Positions 8,265 through 17,567 of a DNA stretch of 64,000 bases are shown here, in pieces. Made by a program: the position numbers and the translations under genes. Every line of letters begins with the position of its first letter. The first letter of the stretch is position 1. The DNA is from DAOQVR01 sp035341665 (GTDB lineage: Bacteria; Chloroflexota; Anaerolineae; JAAYZQ01). The DNA is taken from the NCBI GenBank assembly GCA_035341665.1, contig DAOQVR010000012.1, positions 68,557 to 132,556 on the forward strand, read 5' to 3'. The notes beneath the pieces were generated by a model that made no database searches, was not told the origin of the DNA, and saw only the letters and a list, made by a program, of their open reading frames with translations.

Positions 8265-10046
8265 TTGAGAATCCCGCTCCGCGAATACCGTGCCCTTCTC
8301 GCCCGCTACCTGGCGCCACAGGCAGGGCAGGTGGTTCTCTTGGCGGTGCTCCTTTTGGGGAGCATCGCCCTCCAGCTGGCAGGTCCCCAGATCCTGCGCC
8401 TCTTCCTGGACTCCGCCCAGGCCGGCGGGGCGATGCACGACCTCATCCGGCTGGCTCTCCTCTTCCTCGGCCTCGCGCTCGTCCAGCAGATTTCCTCCGT
8501 GGCCGGGGCCTATGTCGGAGAACGTGTTGGGTGGGCCGCCACCAACGCTCTGCGCGCCGACCTAGCCGCCCACTGCCTTCGGCTTGACCTCTCTTTCCAC
8601 AACGCCCACACACCCGGCGAGATGATTGAGCGCATCGACGGCGATGTCACTGCACTCACCAACTTCTTCTCGCAGTTCGTCGTCCAGGTGGTAGGCAACG
8701 TGCTACTCCTGGCTGGGATCCTCGTCGTCCTGTTCCTGGTGGATTGGCGCGTAGGGCTTGCCCTGGCGCTGTTCACACTACTTGCGCTTCTTGTCCTGGC
8801 CCGCTTTCGCGACGTTGCTGTGCCTCACTGGAAAGCCGAGCGCCAGGTGAGTGCCGATCTCTTCGGCTTTCTCGAGGAGCGCCTGGCCGGCACTGAGGAC
8901 ATCCGCGCCAACGGCGCCGAGGGTTATGTGATGCGCCGCTTTCACCTGCTCATGCGCGACCTGCTCCGTCGCTCGCTGAAGGCCTCGCTCATGTGGAACA
9001 TCCTCTTCAACGTCACCCTGTTCCTCTTTGCCTTGGGGACGGCGGCAGCCTTTGGTGTGAGTACCTACCTCTTTGACCGGGAGCTGCTCTCCCTCGGTAC
9101 TGTCTATGCTGTGTTCTACTACTCCAATATGCTCCAGCACCCGATTGACGCTATCACCGTCGAGATGCAGAGTCTCCAGCGCGCAGGGGCTGCGCTGGTG
9201 CGCGTGCGGGAGCTTCTCCAGACCCAAAGCCGGCTTATCGTGGGGATGCAAGGATCCTTGCTGCCCCAGGGTTCACTCTCCGTCGAGCTCCGGAATGTCT
9301 CCTTCGGATACACCGACCAGGCCTCCTCGAGCGACTCGACCGGTGACCTCGTGCTTCACGATATCTCCTTTCGGCTGGAGCCGGGCAGTGTGCTGGGGCT
9401 CCTGGGGCGCACCGGCAGCGGCAAGACGACCCTCACCCGCCTCCTGCTACGGCTCTACGACCCCGACTCCGGCCAGGTGTTCCTGGGCGACCCGTCTGGC
9501 CCCGTGGACATACGGGACCTGCCGCTTGCTCACCTGCGCCGACGCGTTGGCATGGTCACGCAGAACACTCAGCTCTTTCACGGCACCGTGCGCGACAACC
9601 TGACACTCTTTGATCCCCTGGTGCCTGACGAACGGGTGCGCGCGGTGATTGCTGGTCTGGGGCTAGAGGAGTGGCTCCGCTCGCTTCCTCTGGGGTTGGA
9701 CACTCTCCTCGAATCGGGCGGCGGCCTCTCGGCCGGCGAGGCGCAGCTGCTTGCCTTTGCCCGTATCTTTCTGCGCGACCCCGGACTCGTGATCCTCGAC
9801 GAGGCCTCATCGCGCCTTGACCCCGCCACGGAGCGCCTCGTCGAGCGGGCCGTAGAACGCCTGGTGCGTGGGCGCACCGCCATCATCATCGCCCACCGGC
9901 TCCAGACGGTCCACCGCGCCGATCATATCCTTATCCTGCAGTCAGGGCGCGCCATGGAGTGGGGCGAGCGCGCTGCCTTGGCTGCCGATCCCCTCTCGTG
10001 TTTTCATCGCCTTCTCGAAGCCGGTCTGGAGGAGGTGCTCGCTTGA
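8265..10046 (+). CDS. ABC exporter subunit A (TMD-NBD, degenerate signature)
   Basis: This is a 593-residue type IV ABC exporter half-transporter. Six transmembrane helices fill roughly residues 15-310. The nucleotide-binding domain has Walker A GRTGSGKT (381-388), signature LSAGE in place of LSGGQ, Walker B LVILDEAS with the catalytic Glu, and the H-loop IIIAHR. The start is taken as TTG 8265; a weak ribosome binding site leaves it uncertain by a few codons. It is translationally coupled to the next gene through TTGA. Together they form a heterodimer with one active and one degenerate ATP site. The substrate is unknown; multidrug or lipid export is typical. Confidence 0.9.
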   Translation: MRIPLREYRALLARYLAPQAGQVVLLAVLLLGSIALQLAGPQILRLFLDSAQAGGAMHDLIRLALLFLGLALVQQISSVAGAYVGERVGWAATNALRADLAAHCLRLDLSFHNAHTPGEMIERIDGDVTALTNFFSQFVVQVVGNVLLLAGILVVLFLVDWRVGLALALFTLLALLVLARFRDVAVPHWKAERQVSADLFGFLEERLAGTEDIRANGAEGYVMRRFHLLMRDLLRRSLKASLMWNILFNVTLFLFALGTAAAFGVSTYLFDRELLSLGTVYAVFYYSNMLQHPIDAITVEMQSLQRAGAALVRVRELLQTQSRLIVGMQGSLLPQGSLSVELRNVSFGYTDQASSSDSTGDLVLHDISFRLEPGSVLGLLGRTGSGKTTLTRLLLRLYDPDSGQVFLGDPSGPVDIRDLPLAHLRRRVGMVTQNTQLFHGTVRDNLTLFDPLVPDERVRAVIAGLGLEEWLRSLPLGLDTLLESGGGLSAGEAQLLAFARIFLRDPGLVILDEASSRLDPATERLVERAVERLVRGRTAIIIAHRLQTVHRADHILILQSGRAMEWGERAALAADPLSCFHRLLEAGLEEVLA

Positions 10047-11872
10047 GCGCCGGCGCCGGAGGTGCCGCGTCCGCGGAAGCGCCGTCGACGGGTGCCCGGG
10101 CACGCCCCACGTGGTGGTACATGCTGCAGCTGATCCGCTTCCGGCCCTGGCTCTACCTTGCTCTGGCAGTTCTCGAGACGCTCTTCTTTGGCGTACTCCC
10201 CCACCTTGTCGGATGGGTCACCTATTCCTTCTTCGATTGGCTGGCCGGGGATGCCGCTGGAGGCCTGGGTCCATGGGCACTCATCGGCCTGCTTGTCGGC
10301 CTCGGGCTTGCTCGTGGCGTCGTGGTCTTTCTGGACGTGCTGTGCTACAATCACTTCCGATACGCGCTCGCGGCACTGCTCCGGCGCAATGTCTTCGTGC
10401 ACATCCTCGGCCAGCCGGCGGCGCGTGCTGTGCCCGAGTCGCCCGGCGAGGCCATTAGCCGCTTCCGCGAGGATGTGGACGAAATCTCGAACTTTATGGC
10501 CGAGTCCCTCATCTTGCTCGGCTTCGGCCTCTTTGCTCTTGTTGCTGTTTTGGTCATGCTGCGCATCGACGCTCGCATCACGCTTCTCGTCTTTCTTCCG
10601 CTCGCCGTCGTGGCCGTTGTCGTCAACCTCACGCTGAGCCGGATCGAGCGGTACCGGGCAGCCTTCAGGAACGCCACGGGCGCTGTGACCGACTTTGTCG
10701 CCGAGGCCTTTGGTGCCGTGCAGGCGATCCAGGTCGCCGCCGCCGAAGAACGTGTCGTAGGCCACTTCCGCCATCTGAACGAGGCCCGGCGCGCTGCCGG
10801 CCTCCGCGATCGGCTGCTCACGGAAGTGGTCAACTCGATCTTCCGCAATACGGCGAACATTGGGACTGGCGGCATCCTGCTACTCGCCGCCGGCCGGATG
10901 CAGGCTGGTACCTTCGGGGTGGCCGACTTTGCCCTCTTTGTCTACTACCTCGGCTTTGTGACGGACTTTGCGGCGCTTGTCGGCGAGCGTTGGGCCTGGT
11001 ACAAGCGCACCGGCGTCTCCATCGGGCGCCTGCTGGCGCTCCTGCAGGATGCGCCGCCGGAGAAGCTGGTCGAGCCCCACCCCGTCTACATGCGCGGCGA
11101 CATGCCCGACGTTCCCTTTCAGACCGGGCCATCGCGGCACCGCCTGGAGCGACTGGAGGCAGCAGGCCTCTCTTACCGCTATCCGGGGTCAGATCACGGC
11201 ATCTGGGACGTCGACCTGGCGTTGGGGCGGGGGGACCTGGTGGTGATCACAGGGCGGGTCGGCTCGGGCAAGACAACACTGCTCCGCGTGCTCCTCGGCT
11301 TGTTGCCACTCGATTCTGGAGAGGTACGCTGGAACGGCGTCCCGGTGGCCAACCCGGCCGAGTTCTTTGTCCCTCCGCGCACCGCCTATACACCTCAGGT
11401 GCCCCTCCTCTTCAGCGAGTCCCTGCGCGATAACATCCTGATGGGCCTGCCGGCCGAGAGCGTGGGCCTGGAGGCGGCGCTTCGGGCCGCCGTCCTGGAG
11501 CAGGACGTGCCAGATCTCCCCACCGGCCTCGACACCCTGCTCGGCGCCAAGGGCGTCAGGCTCTCAGGTGGGCAGCGCCAGCGGGCGGCCGCCGCGCGCA
11601 TGTTCGTGCGCCAGCCGGAGCTGCTCGTGTTCGACGACCTTTCTTCCGCCCTGGACGCCGAGACCGAGACGCTCCTTTGGGAGCGCCTATCCGCGGGGGC
11701 CGAAGGCGACCCGGTGCGCACCTGCCTGGTGGTCTCGCACCGCAGGCCTGCACTACAACGCGCCACACGGGTGATCCTGATGAAGGACGGCCGCGTCGAG
11801 GCCTCCGGCACCCTTCACGAGCTTCTGGAAACCTCGCAGGAGATGCGGCAGCTCTGGCTTCAGACGCCGTAG
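10043..11872 (+). CDS. ABC exporter subunit B (TMD-NBD, degenerate Walker B)
   Basis: This is the 609-residue partner of the preceding exporter half. Six transmembrane helices precede an NBD with Walker A GRVGSGKT, a canonical LSGGQ signature and the Walker B end LLVFDD, where Asp replaces the catalytic Glu. The H-loop VVSHR is intact. The TTG at 10043 overlaps the TGA of subunit A and has a strong GGAGGAGG upstream at 10027-10035. This was preferred over an ATG far inside the previous gene. The complementary defects in the two NBDs are the known pattern of heterodimeric exporters. Confidence 0.9.
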   Translation: MSAGAGGAASAEAPSTGARARPTWWYMLQLIRFRPWLYLALAVLETLFFGVLPHLVGWVTYSFFDWLAGDAAGGLGPWALIGLLVGLGLARGVVVFLDVLCYNHFRYALAALLRRNVFVHILGQPAARAVPESPGEAISRFREDVDEISNFMAESLILLGFGLFALVAVLVMLRIDARITLLVFLPLAVVAVVVNLTLSRIERYRAAFRNATGAVTDFVAEAFGAVQAIQVAAAEERVVGHFRHLNEARRAAGLRDRLLTEVVNSIFRNTANIGTGGILLLAAGRMQAGTFGVADFALFVYYLGFVTDFAALVGERWAWYKRTGVSIGRLLALLQDAPPEKLVEPHPVYMRGDMPDVPFQTGPSRHRLERLEAAGLSYRYPGSDHGIWDVDLALGRGDLVVITGRVGSGKTTLLRVLLGLLPLDSGEVRWNGVPVANPAEFFVPPRTAYTPQVPLLFSESLRDNILMGLPAESVGLEAALRAAVLEQDVPDLPTGLDTLLGAKGVRLSGGQRQRAAAARMFVRQPELLVFDDLSSALDAETETLLWERLSAGAEGDPVRTCLVVSHRRPALQRATRVILMKDGRVEASGTLHELLETSQEMRQLWLQTP

Positions 11873-11923
11873 GGCAAAGCCTCGCCGCGTAGGATTTGGG
11901 GTGCAGGAGTCGTGTCCGACCCC

Positions 11924-13771
11924 CTACTCAACCACCTCGAACCGCACCTCGAGTAGGGGCAGGTTCACCTGGGGCAGCGCCAGCCGCAGCCGCTCGTTCA
12001 GCCCTGTGTCGCGGCGCAGGTGGACGGCGGTATCCAGGTCCAGGGACGGTATCAGTGCGATTCCCCGCCTCCCGCGCCTTTCGACAAGGACGCCGTCACC
12101 CTCCCAATCGGGATGGTGCATCAGATACACCAGCGTCCAGTGACGGCGCGCCAGGCGCTCGGTAGCGCGCACCGTGCCGGCCACCGCCATCGTTGCCCCT
12201 ACCCGTTCGGTCATCTCCCGCGCGTCGAGCTGCCCCTGCCCGCCCTTGTGCGCGCGAAGCTGCTGGTGTGTTACCAAATCCAGGTAGCGGCGGAGAGGGC
12301 TGGTTGCCTGCACGTAGGACGCCAGCCCCAACCCCGCGTGCGGGCAGGGAGCCGACGCATACTGGCTCGGCCGCAGCCGCTGCCGCATCGCGTACATTCC
12401 GGCCAGATCGTCCGGCGGCCACCACGTGGCTGTTTGGCCGCCCGCCTCGTCCTCCGCCGGTGGCTCCTGGGAGGTGAAGGGCAGCGGCAGGCTGTTTGCC
12501 TGGGCATAGCCGGCGATGGCCTCTCCTGCCATCAGCATTCCCTCCATCACCAAGTCGCGGCTCTCCAGCGCCGGAAGTGGTCGGATCGTGACCTCGCCGC
12601 CGGCCACTTGGATCTGTACTTCTGGTAGCTCGAGGAAGAGGGCGCCCCGCCCGCGCCGGCGCTCCCGGTGTGTATCGGCCGCCGCCATCAGACTGGCTAA
12701 AGGCTCGTCGCTCAGCCTCTGTTGTGCCTCCGCGTAGCTAAGCCGCGTCACTCGTATCCAGCTAGGGCCGTACTCCGCCAGACGTGCCCGCCCGGTGCCG
12801 TCTACTTCCACGCAGAAGGAAAGCGCGGGCGATACCTCTGCCAGCCCGAGCCCCAACACCTCCACCGCGGGCTTGGGCAGCATGCGTACAGGCCCCTCAG
12901 GCAGATAGAGCGTGGCTCCTCTGGCGCGCGCCTCCAGGTCGAGCGCTGACCCGGAAGGTGCCAAAGCAGCCGCATCGGCCACGTGTACCCACAGGCGGTG
13001 CCCCTCGAGCCCAACCGCGTCATCTGGCTCCTCGTTTCCTTCGTCGTCGATGGCAAAGGCTGGCAGCCCTGTCAGGTCCAGCCGAGCCTCGTCGGGGAGC
13101 ACGGGCACCTCCAGGGTCACCTGAGCCGTGGTGACGCCCATTCGCTGAGGATAGGGGTCGATCCACTCGGTCCAGTGCCCCATTTCCATCAGGAGCGCAT
13201 GGGCGTTCTCTCGGGTTTCGGTACGCCTCATCTCACGCAGCAGCCGGCTCTTCTCACTCCGGCCGAGCGCCATCTCCTCGACCTCGCGAAGGTAGCGAGC
13301 ATCAACGTTTGAGACGTCTCCCGCCTTGGCGCCGGCCACAAACTGGGACCACGCTTCCGCCTCGGCGGCACGTGCCTGACGGGTGCTTCGCTCACGCTGC
13401 ACCTCGCCTTCCGATCGGGCAGTGATCTGTTGAGGCGTGCCGCGGAACAGCAGCCCATCCGCGACCAGCTGCCAAGCTGCCCACGCTGTTGCCGGAGTGA
13501 AGGCCCCATACGCCAGCTCGGCCAGCTCGGCAAGGGTCGTGGAGCCCTCAGCAAGCAGTTCCCACGCAGTCTCCACGTCGCCACTCACCGGGGTGAGGTC
13601 ACCCAGCCCGCGAAGTGGACCCGGGTGCAGCACCGTCACATCCTTGCTCCGGACGTTCAGGTGCTCCCCGCCTGTTGACTCAATCTCGATCGTCTTGCCA
13701 ACATGGCGGACGCGCCCCGGCTTGCCCTTGAAGAGAACCAGGCTATCGGGGTGTGGTGCTAGTTCGGGCAT
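11924..13771 (-). CDS. RNB-domain 3'-5' exoribonuclease (RNase II/R-like)
   Basis: This is a 615-residue ribonuclease of the RNase II superfamily, degrading RNA from the 3' end. The RNB domain occupies roughly residues 230-550. Its metal-binding signature reads IDDEGNEEPDDA (241-252). D242, D250 and D251 match the catalytic Asp positions, but the position of E. coli RNase II Asp207 is Glu248. The N-terminal cold-shock-like domains are short and divergent, and the C-terminal S1-like part is weak. The ATG at 13771 has GGAGG about 14 bases upstream. It is the last gene of the GntR/ABC operon, 47 bp after the permease. Confidence 0.85.
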   Translation of the reverse strand: MPELAPHPDSLVLFKGKPGRVRHVGKTIEIESTGGEHLNVRSKDVTVLHPGPLRGLGDLTPVSGDVETAWELLAEGSTTLAELAELAYGAFTPATAWAAWQLVADGLLFRGTPQQITARSEGEVQRERSTRQARAAEAEAWSQFVAGAKAGDVSNVDARYLREVEEMALGRSEKSRLLREMRRTETRENAHALLMEMGHWTEWIDPYPQRMGVTTAQVTLEVPVLPDEARLDLTGLPAFAIDDEGNEEPDDAVGLEGHRLWVHVADAAALAPSGSALDLEARARGATLYLPEGPVRMLPKPAVEVLGLGLAEVSPALSFCVEVDGTGRARLAEYGPSWIRVTRLSYAEAQQRLSDEPLASLMAAADTHRERRRGRGALFLELPEVQIQVAGGEVTIRPLPALESRDLVMEGMLMAGEAIAGYAQANSLPLPFTSQEPPAEDEAGGQTATWWPPDDLAGMYAMRQRLRPSQYASAPCPHAGLGLASYVQATSPLRRYLDLVTHQQLRAHKGGQGQLDAREMTERVGATMAVAGTVRATERLARRHWTLVYLMHHPDWEGDGVLVERRGRRGIALIPSLDLDTAVHLRRDTGLNERLRLALPQVNLPLLEVRFEVVE

Positions 13772-13818
13772 TGGGGGGCCTTGCCTCCGTACGGTTCGTC
13801 GCTCACCCTCGCCTCCCT

Positions 13819-15057
13819 TCAGGCCTGTCGGAATGCCAGCCACAGCTGCCTGAGCCCTGGCCGCTTGCCGTACATCAGGATGCCCATCCGGAATACCTTG
13901 GCACCGGCCCACAGGCTGATCACAAGCCCGATGATGAGCAGAACCAGGCTGATCGCGATCTGCATCGGCGGCACCTGCGCAAAACCCAGCCTCAAGATCA
14001 TCATCACCGGTGCCGTCAGCGGGATGTAGCTCAGCACGATCGCAATCGTGGCATTCGGGTTGCTGAAGACGACGCTGATCAGCATCCAGGGGATGACCGC
14101 TATGAGCGAAAAGATGGAGCCCAGCTGCTGGCTCTCGCGCTGCGTGGTGCCGAGCGACCCGGCGGCCGCCATGAGCGTCGCATACAGCAGGTAGCCCAGC
14201 AGGTAGTAGACCACGAAGAGGACCAGCGCGCCCAGCGTGAACCTGATCGCGCCCACAAGCGCAAAGGCGGCCGTTGCCAGGGCGACCAATGCGACGGCAG
14301 ATCCTAGCCAGATGAATACCTGGAGCAGTCCCACGGCTCCCAGCCCGAGGATCTTGCCGGCCAGTAGTTGCGTCGGGCTGATGGACGAGAGCAGAATCTC
14401 GACGATCCGGCCCTCCTTCTCCTCGCTCACGCTCTCCAGCAGGTAGCCCGAGGTCGTGAATACAGTGATCAGGAAGAGGAGGGAGAAGGCATAGGGCAGG
14501 ACAAAGTCGCCCAGCCAGTTGAAGGCGCTCTCACTACTCACTTCGCCGTCCGAAGTCAGCGTCACCGGCTGGATATTGAGCCCACCACTTGCCCGTGCCT
14601 GTATCTCAGGATCGATCCTGCCGGTCAGGAGATGGTCCGCCAGGAAGGGCTGGATGCGGTCTCTGTCAGCCGAGGTCATGGTCGAGAAGCCGCCCCGGAT
14701 GCCATAGACCTGCACGTTGCCGTTCGCCAGAAAGTCGACCGGAACAACGAGGTACGTGTCGATCTTCTCCGCTAGTAGATCGGCTCGAGCGGCACCTTCG
14801 CTGGGGTATGCGGCGAACCGGCCCTCGTACTGCGGAAGCTCCGCGCTCAGCAGGCCGCTGAGGTCGACGTACCCTGTCGGCTTGTCGGCACCTCCCAGCT
14901 CTCTCTCCAGCGCCTGACCCACGCTTCCGCCAAAGAGCGACCCGATCAGGAGGGCTATCAACCCCAAGGCAGGGAATAGGATGGTCATGACGATGAAACC
15001 TGGCCGGCGAACGTTCACGACCACTTCCTGTGCCGCAACGGTCCAGACCGCTTTCAT
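13819..15057 (-). CDS. ABC-2 type permease (NatB-like)
   Basis: This is a 412-residue membrane subunit of an ABC-2 exporter. One transmembrane helix lies near the N-terminus (about residues 20-42), then a large extracytoplasmic domain (about 45-190), then five or six helices packed in the C-terminal half. This is the NatB/YhaP architecture. The start ATG overlaps the stop of the ATPase gene (15054-15057), implying coupled translation. It should pair with the ATPase at 15054-15941. Relatives export Na+ or cell-envelope-active compounds; the substrate here is not determinable. Confidence 0.88.
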   Translation of the reverse strand: MKAVWTVAAQEVVVNVRRPGFIVMTILFPALGLIALLIGSLFGGSVGQALERELGGADKPTGYVDLSGLLSAELPQYEGRFAAYPSEGAARADLLAEKIDTYLVVPVDFLANGNVQVYGIRGGFSTMTSADRDRIQPFLADHLLTGRIDPEIQARASGGLNIQPVTLTSDGEVSSESAFNWLGDFVLPYAFSLLFLITVFTTSGYLLESVSEEKEGRIVEILLSSISPTQLLAGKILGLGAVGLLQVFIWLGSAVALVALATAAFALVGAIRFTLGALVLFVVYYLLGYLLYATLMAAAGSLGTTQRESQQLGSIFSLIAVIPWMLISVVFSNPNATIAIVLSYIPLTAPVMMILRLGFAQVPPMQIAISLVLLIIGLVISLWAGAKVFRMGILMYGKRPGLRQLWLAFRQA

Positions 15058-15941
15058 TGGACTCCCTCCACGACGCTGATAAAGATCTGTTCCAGCGGCG
15101 GCATAGCGACCTCAAAGCGCCGGATCGAAACGCCCGTCTCCACCAGGGACCGAAGCACTGCCTGTGGCGTCACACTCTCCTCCAGCAGCAGCTCGTACCC
15201 GTGATTAACGCTCCGAGTCTGCCGCACCCCGGGCAGTCGCTCGGGCAGCCCGTCACATTCCACCGCGACAGCATGCTCGGCATATCGGGCCTTGATCTCG
15301 TCCAGCGCCCCGTACAGGACCACCCGTCCGTGGTTGATCAGCAGGATGCGGTTGCACATCGCCTCTACCTGGTTCATGTCGTGGGTGCTCAGGATGACGG
15401 TCTTGCCGCGTGCCTGCTCCTCCAGCAGGATGCTCTTCAGAAGCTCCGTGTTGACAGGATCGAGTCCTTGGAAGGGCTCGTCGAGGATGAGCAGCTCAGG
15501 GTCGTGCACGATGGACGCCAGGAACTGGGCTTTCTGGTTCATCCCCTTGCTCAGCTCCTTGGTCTTGCGCTTGGCGTACTCGCCAAGGTCGACCCGCTCC
15601 AGCAGGGCCAGCGCGCGTTCCTTCGCCACCGCACGCGGCATACCCTTGAGCACGGCCAGATAGACCAGGCACTCCAGCAGCTGATAGTTCTTGTAGAGAC
15701 CTCGCTCCTCCGGCAGGTATCCGATGTGTGCCTTGCTGGCTTCGCCGACTGGGTGCCCCTTCAGCAGTATGCGTCCGCCGTCGGGTCGCAGAATGTCCAT
15801 CATCATCCGGATAGTCGTGGACTTGCCCGCCCCATTGGGGCCTAACAGACCAAAGACCTCTCCCCGTGCAACGTGGAAAGAGACCCCATCCACTGCCCGC
15901 ACGTGAGCGTATTGCTTCACCAAGTTCTCAGCCTCGATCAC
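15054..15941 (-). CDS. ABC-2 transporter ATPase (NatA-like)
   Basis: This is a 295-residue cytoplasmic ATPase. It has Walker A GPNGAGKST, the Q-loop region YLPEERGLY, a signature region LSKGMNQKAQF (LSKGM instead of LSGGQ, usual in NatA-type proteins), Walker B LLILDEPFQGLDP and H-loop ILSTHD. The GTG at 15941 was chosen because GGAGG lies six bases upstream. The long in-frame extension further upstream has no family similarity. It overlaps the permease gene by 4 bp and lies 67 bp after the GAFR-repeat gene in the GntR-controlled operon. Confidence 0.92.
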   Translation of the reverse strand: MIEAENLVKQYAHVRAVDGVSFHVARGEVFGLLGPNGAGKSTTIRMMMDILRPDGGRILLKGHPVGEASKAHIGYLPEERGLYKNYQLLECLVYLAVLKGMPRAVAKERALALLERVDLGEYAKRKTKELSKGMNQKAQFLASIVHDPELLILDEPFQGLDPVNTELLKSILLEEQARGKTVILSTHDMNQVEAMCNRILLINHGRVVLYGALDEIKARYAEHAVAVECDGLPERLPGVRQTRSVNHGYELLLEESVTPQAVLRSLVETGVSIRRFEVAMPPLEQIFISVVEGVQ

Positions 15942-16008
15942 ATGAGCCTCCACAAAACAAGCGGGCCACGGCCGGTCAGGCATCGCCCGGCATCCGCGAC
16001 CCCGAGAG

Positions 16009-16518
16009 CTAGTTCGATGCGCCCGCGCCTGTCGCGGCTGCCTCTTCCCGCTTGCGTTGGAACACCAGGTAGTAGAAGAGCACAATCAGCTCCATTTGCG
16101 CGGTGTCGAGGACTTCCAGGTAGGCTCCCCTCCGAAATGCCCCCCTGGGCTGGTACGAGAGAATCTCACTTCCGGCCGCGTCGACCAGGAACCAACCCTG
16201 GCGAAAGGCACCTGCCGGCACGGCGGAGTATAGACCGCCGCGGTGCTCGATGTCGATGGGCTGCCGGAACGCTCCCCTGGGCTTGGTCGCCGCCAATACA
16301 TCCTCTCCAGCGCACAGCTCGTACCGGCTTCCTCGCCAGCTCGTGGAGTGAACGGTCAGCGCCTGCCCGTCTACCGCCTGGAAGGTGGCATCCCGGCTGA
16401 ACGCCGGAACCGTCAGCTCCCCCAGCACGCTGCTCTCTGCCCGGAAGGTGTGATGCGTGGTGAACACTCCGTCGATGGTGACCTCTATGGTGTCCGCCGC
16501 CAGGTTCTCGCCAGACAT
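16009..16518 (-). CDS. Uncharacterised protein with three GAFR repeats (possible Tubby/LURP-like fold)
   Basis: This 169-residue soluble protein has no family I can name with confidence. The central part contains three similar beta-hairpin units, each with GAFR (residues 82-85, 103-106, 126-129). Each unit is followed by a strand that alternates hydrophobic residues, and a near C-terminal hydrophobic stretch (MELIVLFYYLVFQ) follows. Pattern and ending resemble LURP-one/Tubby-C2-like membrane-associated proteins; this is an inference. It begins 5 bp after the SPFH gene and precedes the ABC ATPase, so a membrane-linked role in the same response is plausible. Confidence 0.65.
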   Translation of the reverse strand: MSGENLAADTIEVTIDGVFTTHHTFRAESSVLGELTVPAFSRDATFQAVDGQALTVHSTSWRGSRYELCAGEDVLAATKPRGAFRQPIDIEHRGGLYSAVPAGAFRQGWFLVDAAGSEILSYQPRGAFRRGAYLEVLDTAQMELIVLFYYLVFQRKREEAAATGAGASN

Positions 16519-16523
16519 GTGTG

Positions 16524-17504
16524 CTACTCGTCTCCTTCTGGGGTCTCGACCTGCGGCTTGGTCAGGGAGGCCAGGCCCATCATCGCTCCCAGGTTCATCG
16601 TCTCCACTGCACTCGATGGTACGATGATCATCGCGCCTTTCTCCTTCAGTCCCTCAAACAGCATGTTCATGGCGCGTAGGTGCAGCGCCGTCGGGTTGTC
16701 GGAGTAGGCCCTGCTCGCGCGGCTAAAGCTCTGCGCAATCTGTTCCTCACTCTCGCCGAGGATCACGCGCGCCTGGCGTTCGCGCTCGGCCTGCGCCCGA
16801 CGGCTCATCGTGTCCTCAAGTGCTTCGGGAATGATCACGTCCCTGATCTCCACAGACTGCACCGTCACCCCCCACGGCGTCGTCCTTGCGTCAATCACTT
16901 CCTGCAAGTCCTTGTCCATCTTGGCGCGGCCGACCAGGATGTCGGCCAGCTCCATCTGGCCGATGATTTCGCGTAGCGCGGTCTGTGCTGCCCAGGCAAT
17001 AGCCGAGCGGTAGTCCTCGACCTCCAAGGCGGCCTTCTCGGCATCCCACACGACCCAGAAGAGCACTGCGTCGACGTCCACCGGCACAGTGTCCTTCGTC
17101 AGCGTCTTCTCGGCGTTGAAAGGGGTCACCATCACCCGGTGGTCCACCCACTTCGGAATCGTGTCAACAATGGGCACGATCCAGAATTGTCCCGGGCCTT
17201 TGAGGCCGGCGAACTTGCCCAGCCGCAGCACCACCGCCTTCTCCCATTGGTCGGCGATTTTGAACGCCAGGAGCAGGTAGGTTGCAGCGATCGCGCCGCT
17301 CAGGATGATGACCGCAGCCCATCCTTCTCCCAGACCTGCCCACTCAGACAGCGCGATGCCCACGGCGGATGAGATCGCCAGCACCAAGAAGAAGAGCGCC
17401 AGCGATACGCCGTTGGCCACCTTGGCCTGGCTCTTGGCCAGCTCGGGCTGCGATGCCCTTGCTCTCCTCTCTACTGCCTTTCTTGCCGTCGGTGTTACCA
17501 TCAT
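16524..17504 (-). CDS. SPFH/Band-7 (stomatin-like) membrane protein
   Basis: This 326-residue protein is predicted to form membrane-attached oligomers. Two hydrophobic segments near the N-terminus (about residues 32-54 and 60-82) anchor it. The SPFH domain follows, recognisable from EKAVVLRLGKF, GPGQFWIVP, the VDVDAVLFWVVWD strand and the PWGVTVQSVEIRDVIIP segment. A helical tail starting MSRRAQAERERQARVILGE then follows. The ATG at 17504 was preferred because GAGGAGG lies nine bases upstream. It is the second gene of the GntR operon. SPFH proteins commonly accompany envelope-stress transporters. Confidence 0.88.
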   Translation of the reverse strand: MMVTPTARKAVERRARASQPELAKSQAKVANGVSLALFFLVLAISSAVGIALSEWAGLGEGWAAVIILSGAIAATYLLLAFKIADQWEKAVVLRLGKFAGLKGPGQFWIVPIVDTIPKWVDHRVMVTPFNAEKTLTKDTVPVDVDAVLFWVVWDAEKAALEVEDYRSAIAWAAQTALREIIGQMELADILVGRAKMDKDLQEVIDARTTPWGVTVQSVEIRDVIIPEALEDTMSRRAQAERERQARVILGESEEQIAQSFSRASRAYSDNPTALHLRAMNMLFEGLKEKGAMIIVPSSAVETMNLGAMMGLASLTKPQVETPEGDE

Positions 17505-17567
17505 TCTGTTCTTCCTCCTCGTCCTCATATGAGCCTCGGCTCGAGCCCCTTTCCAAGGCTTCCACAC

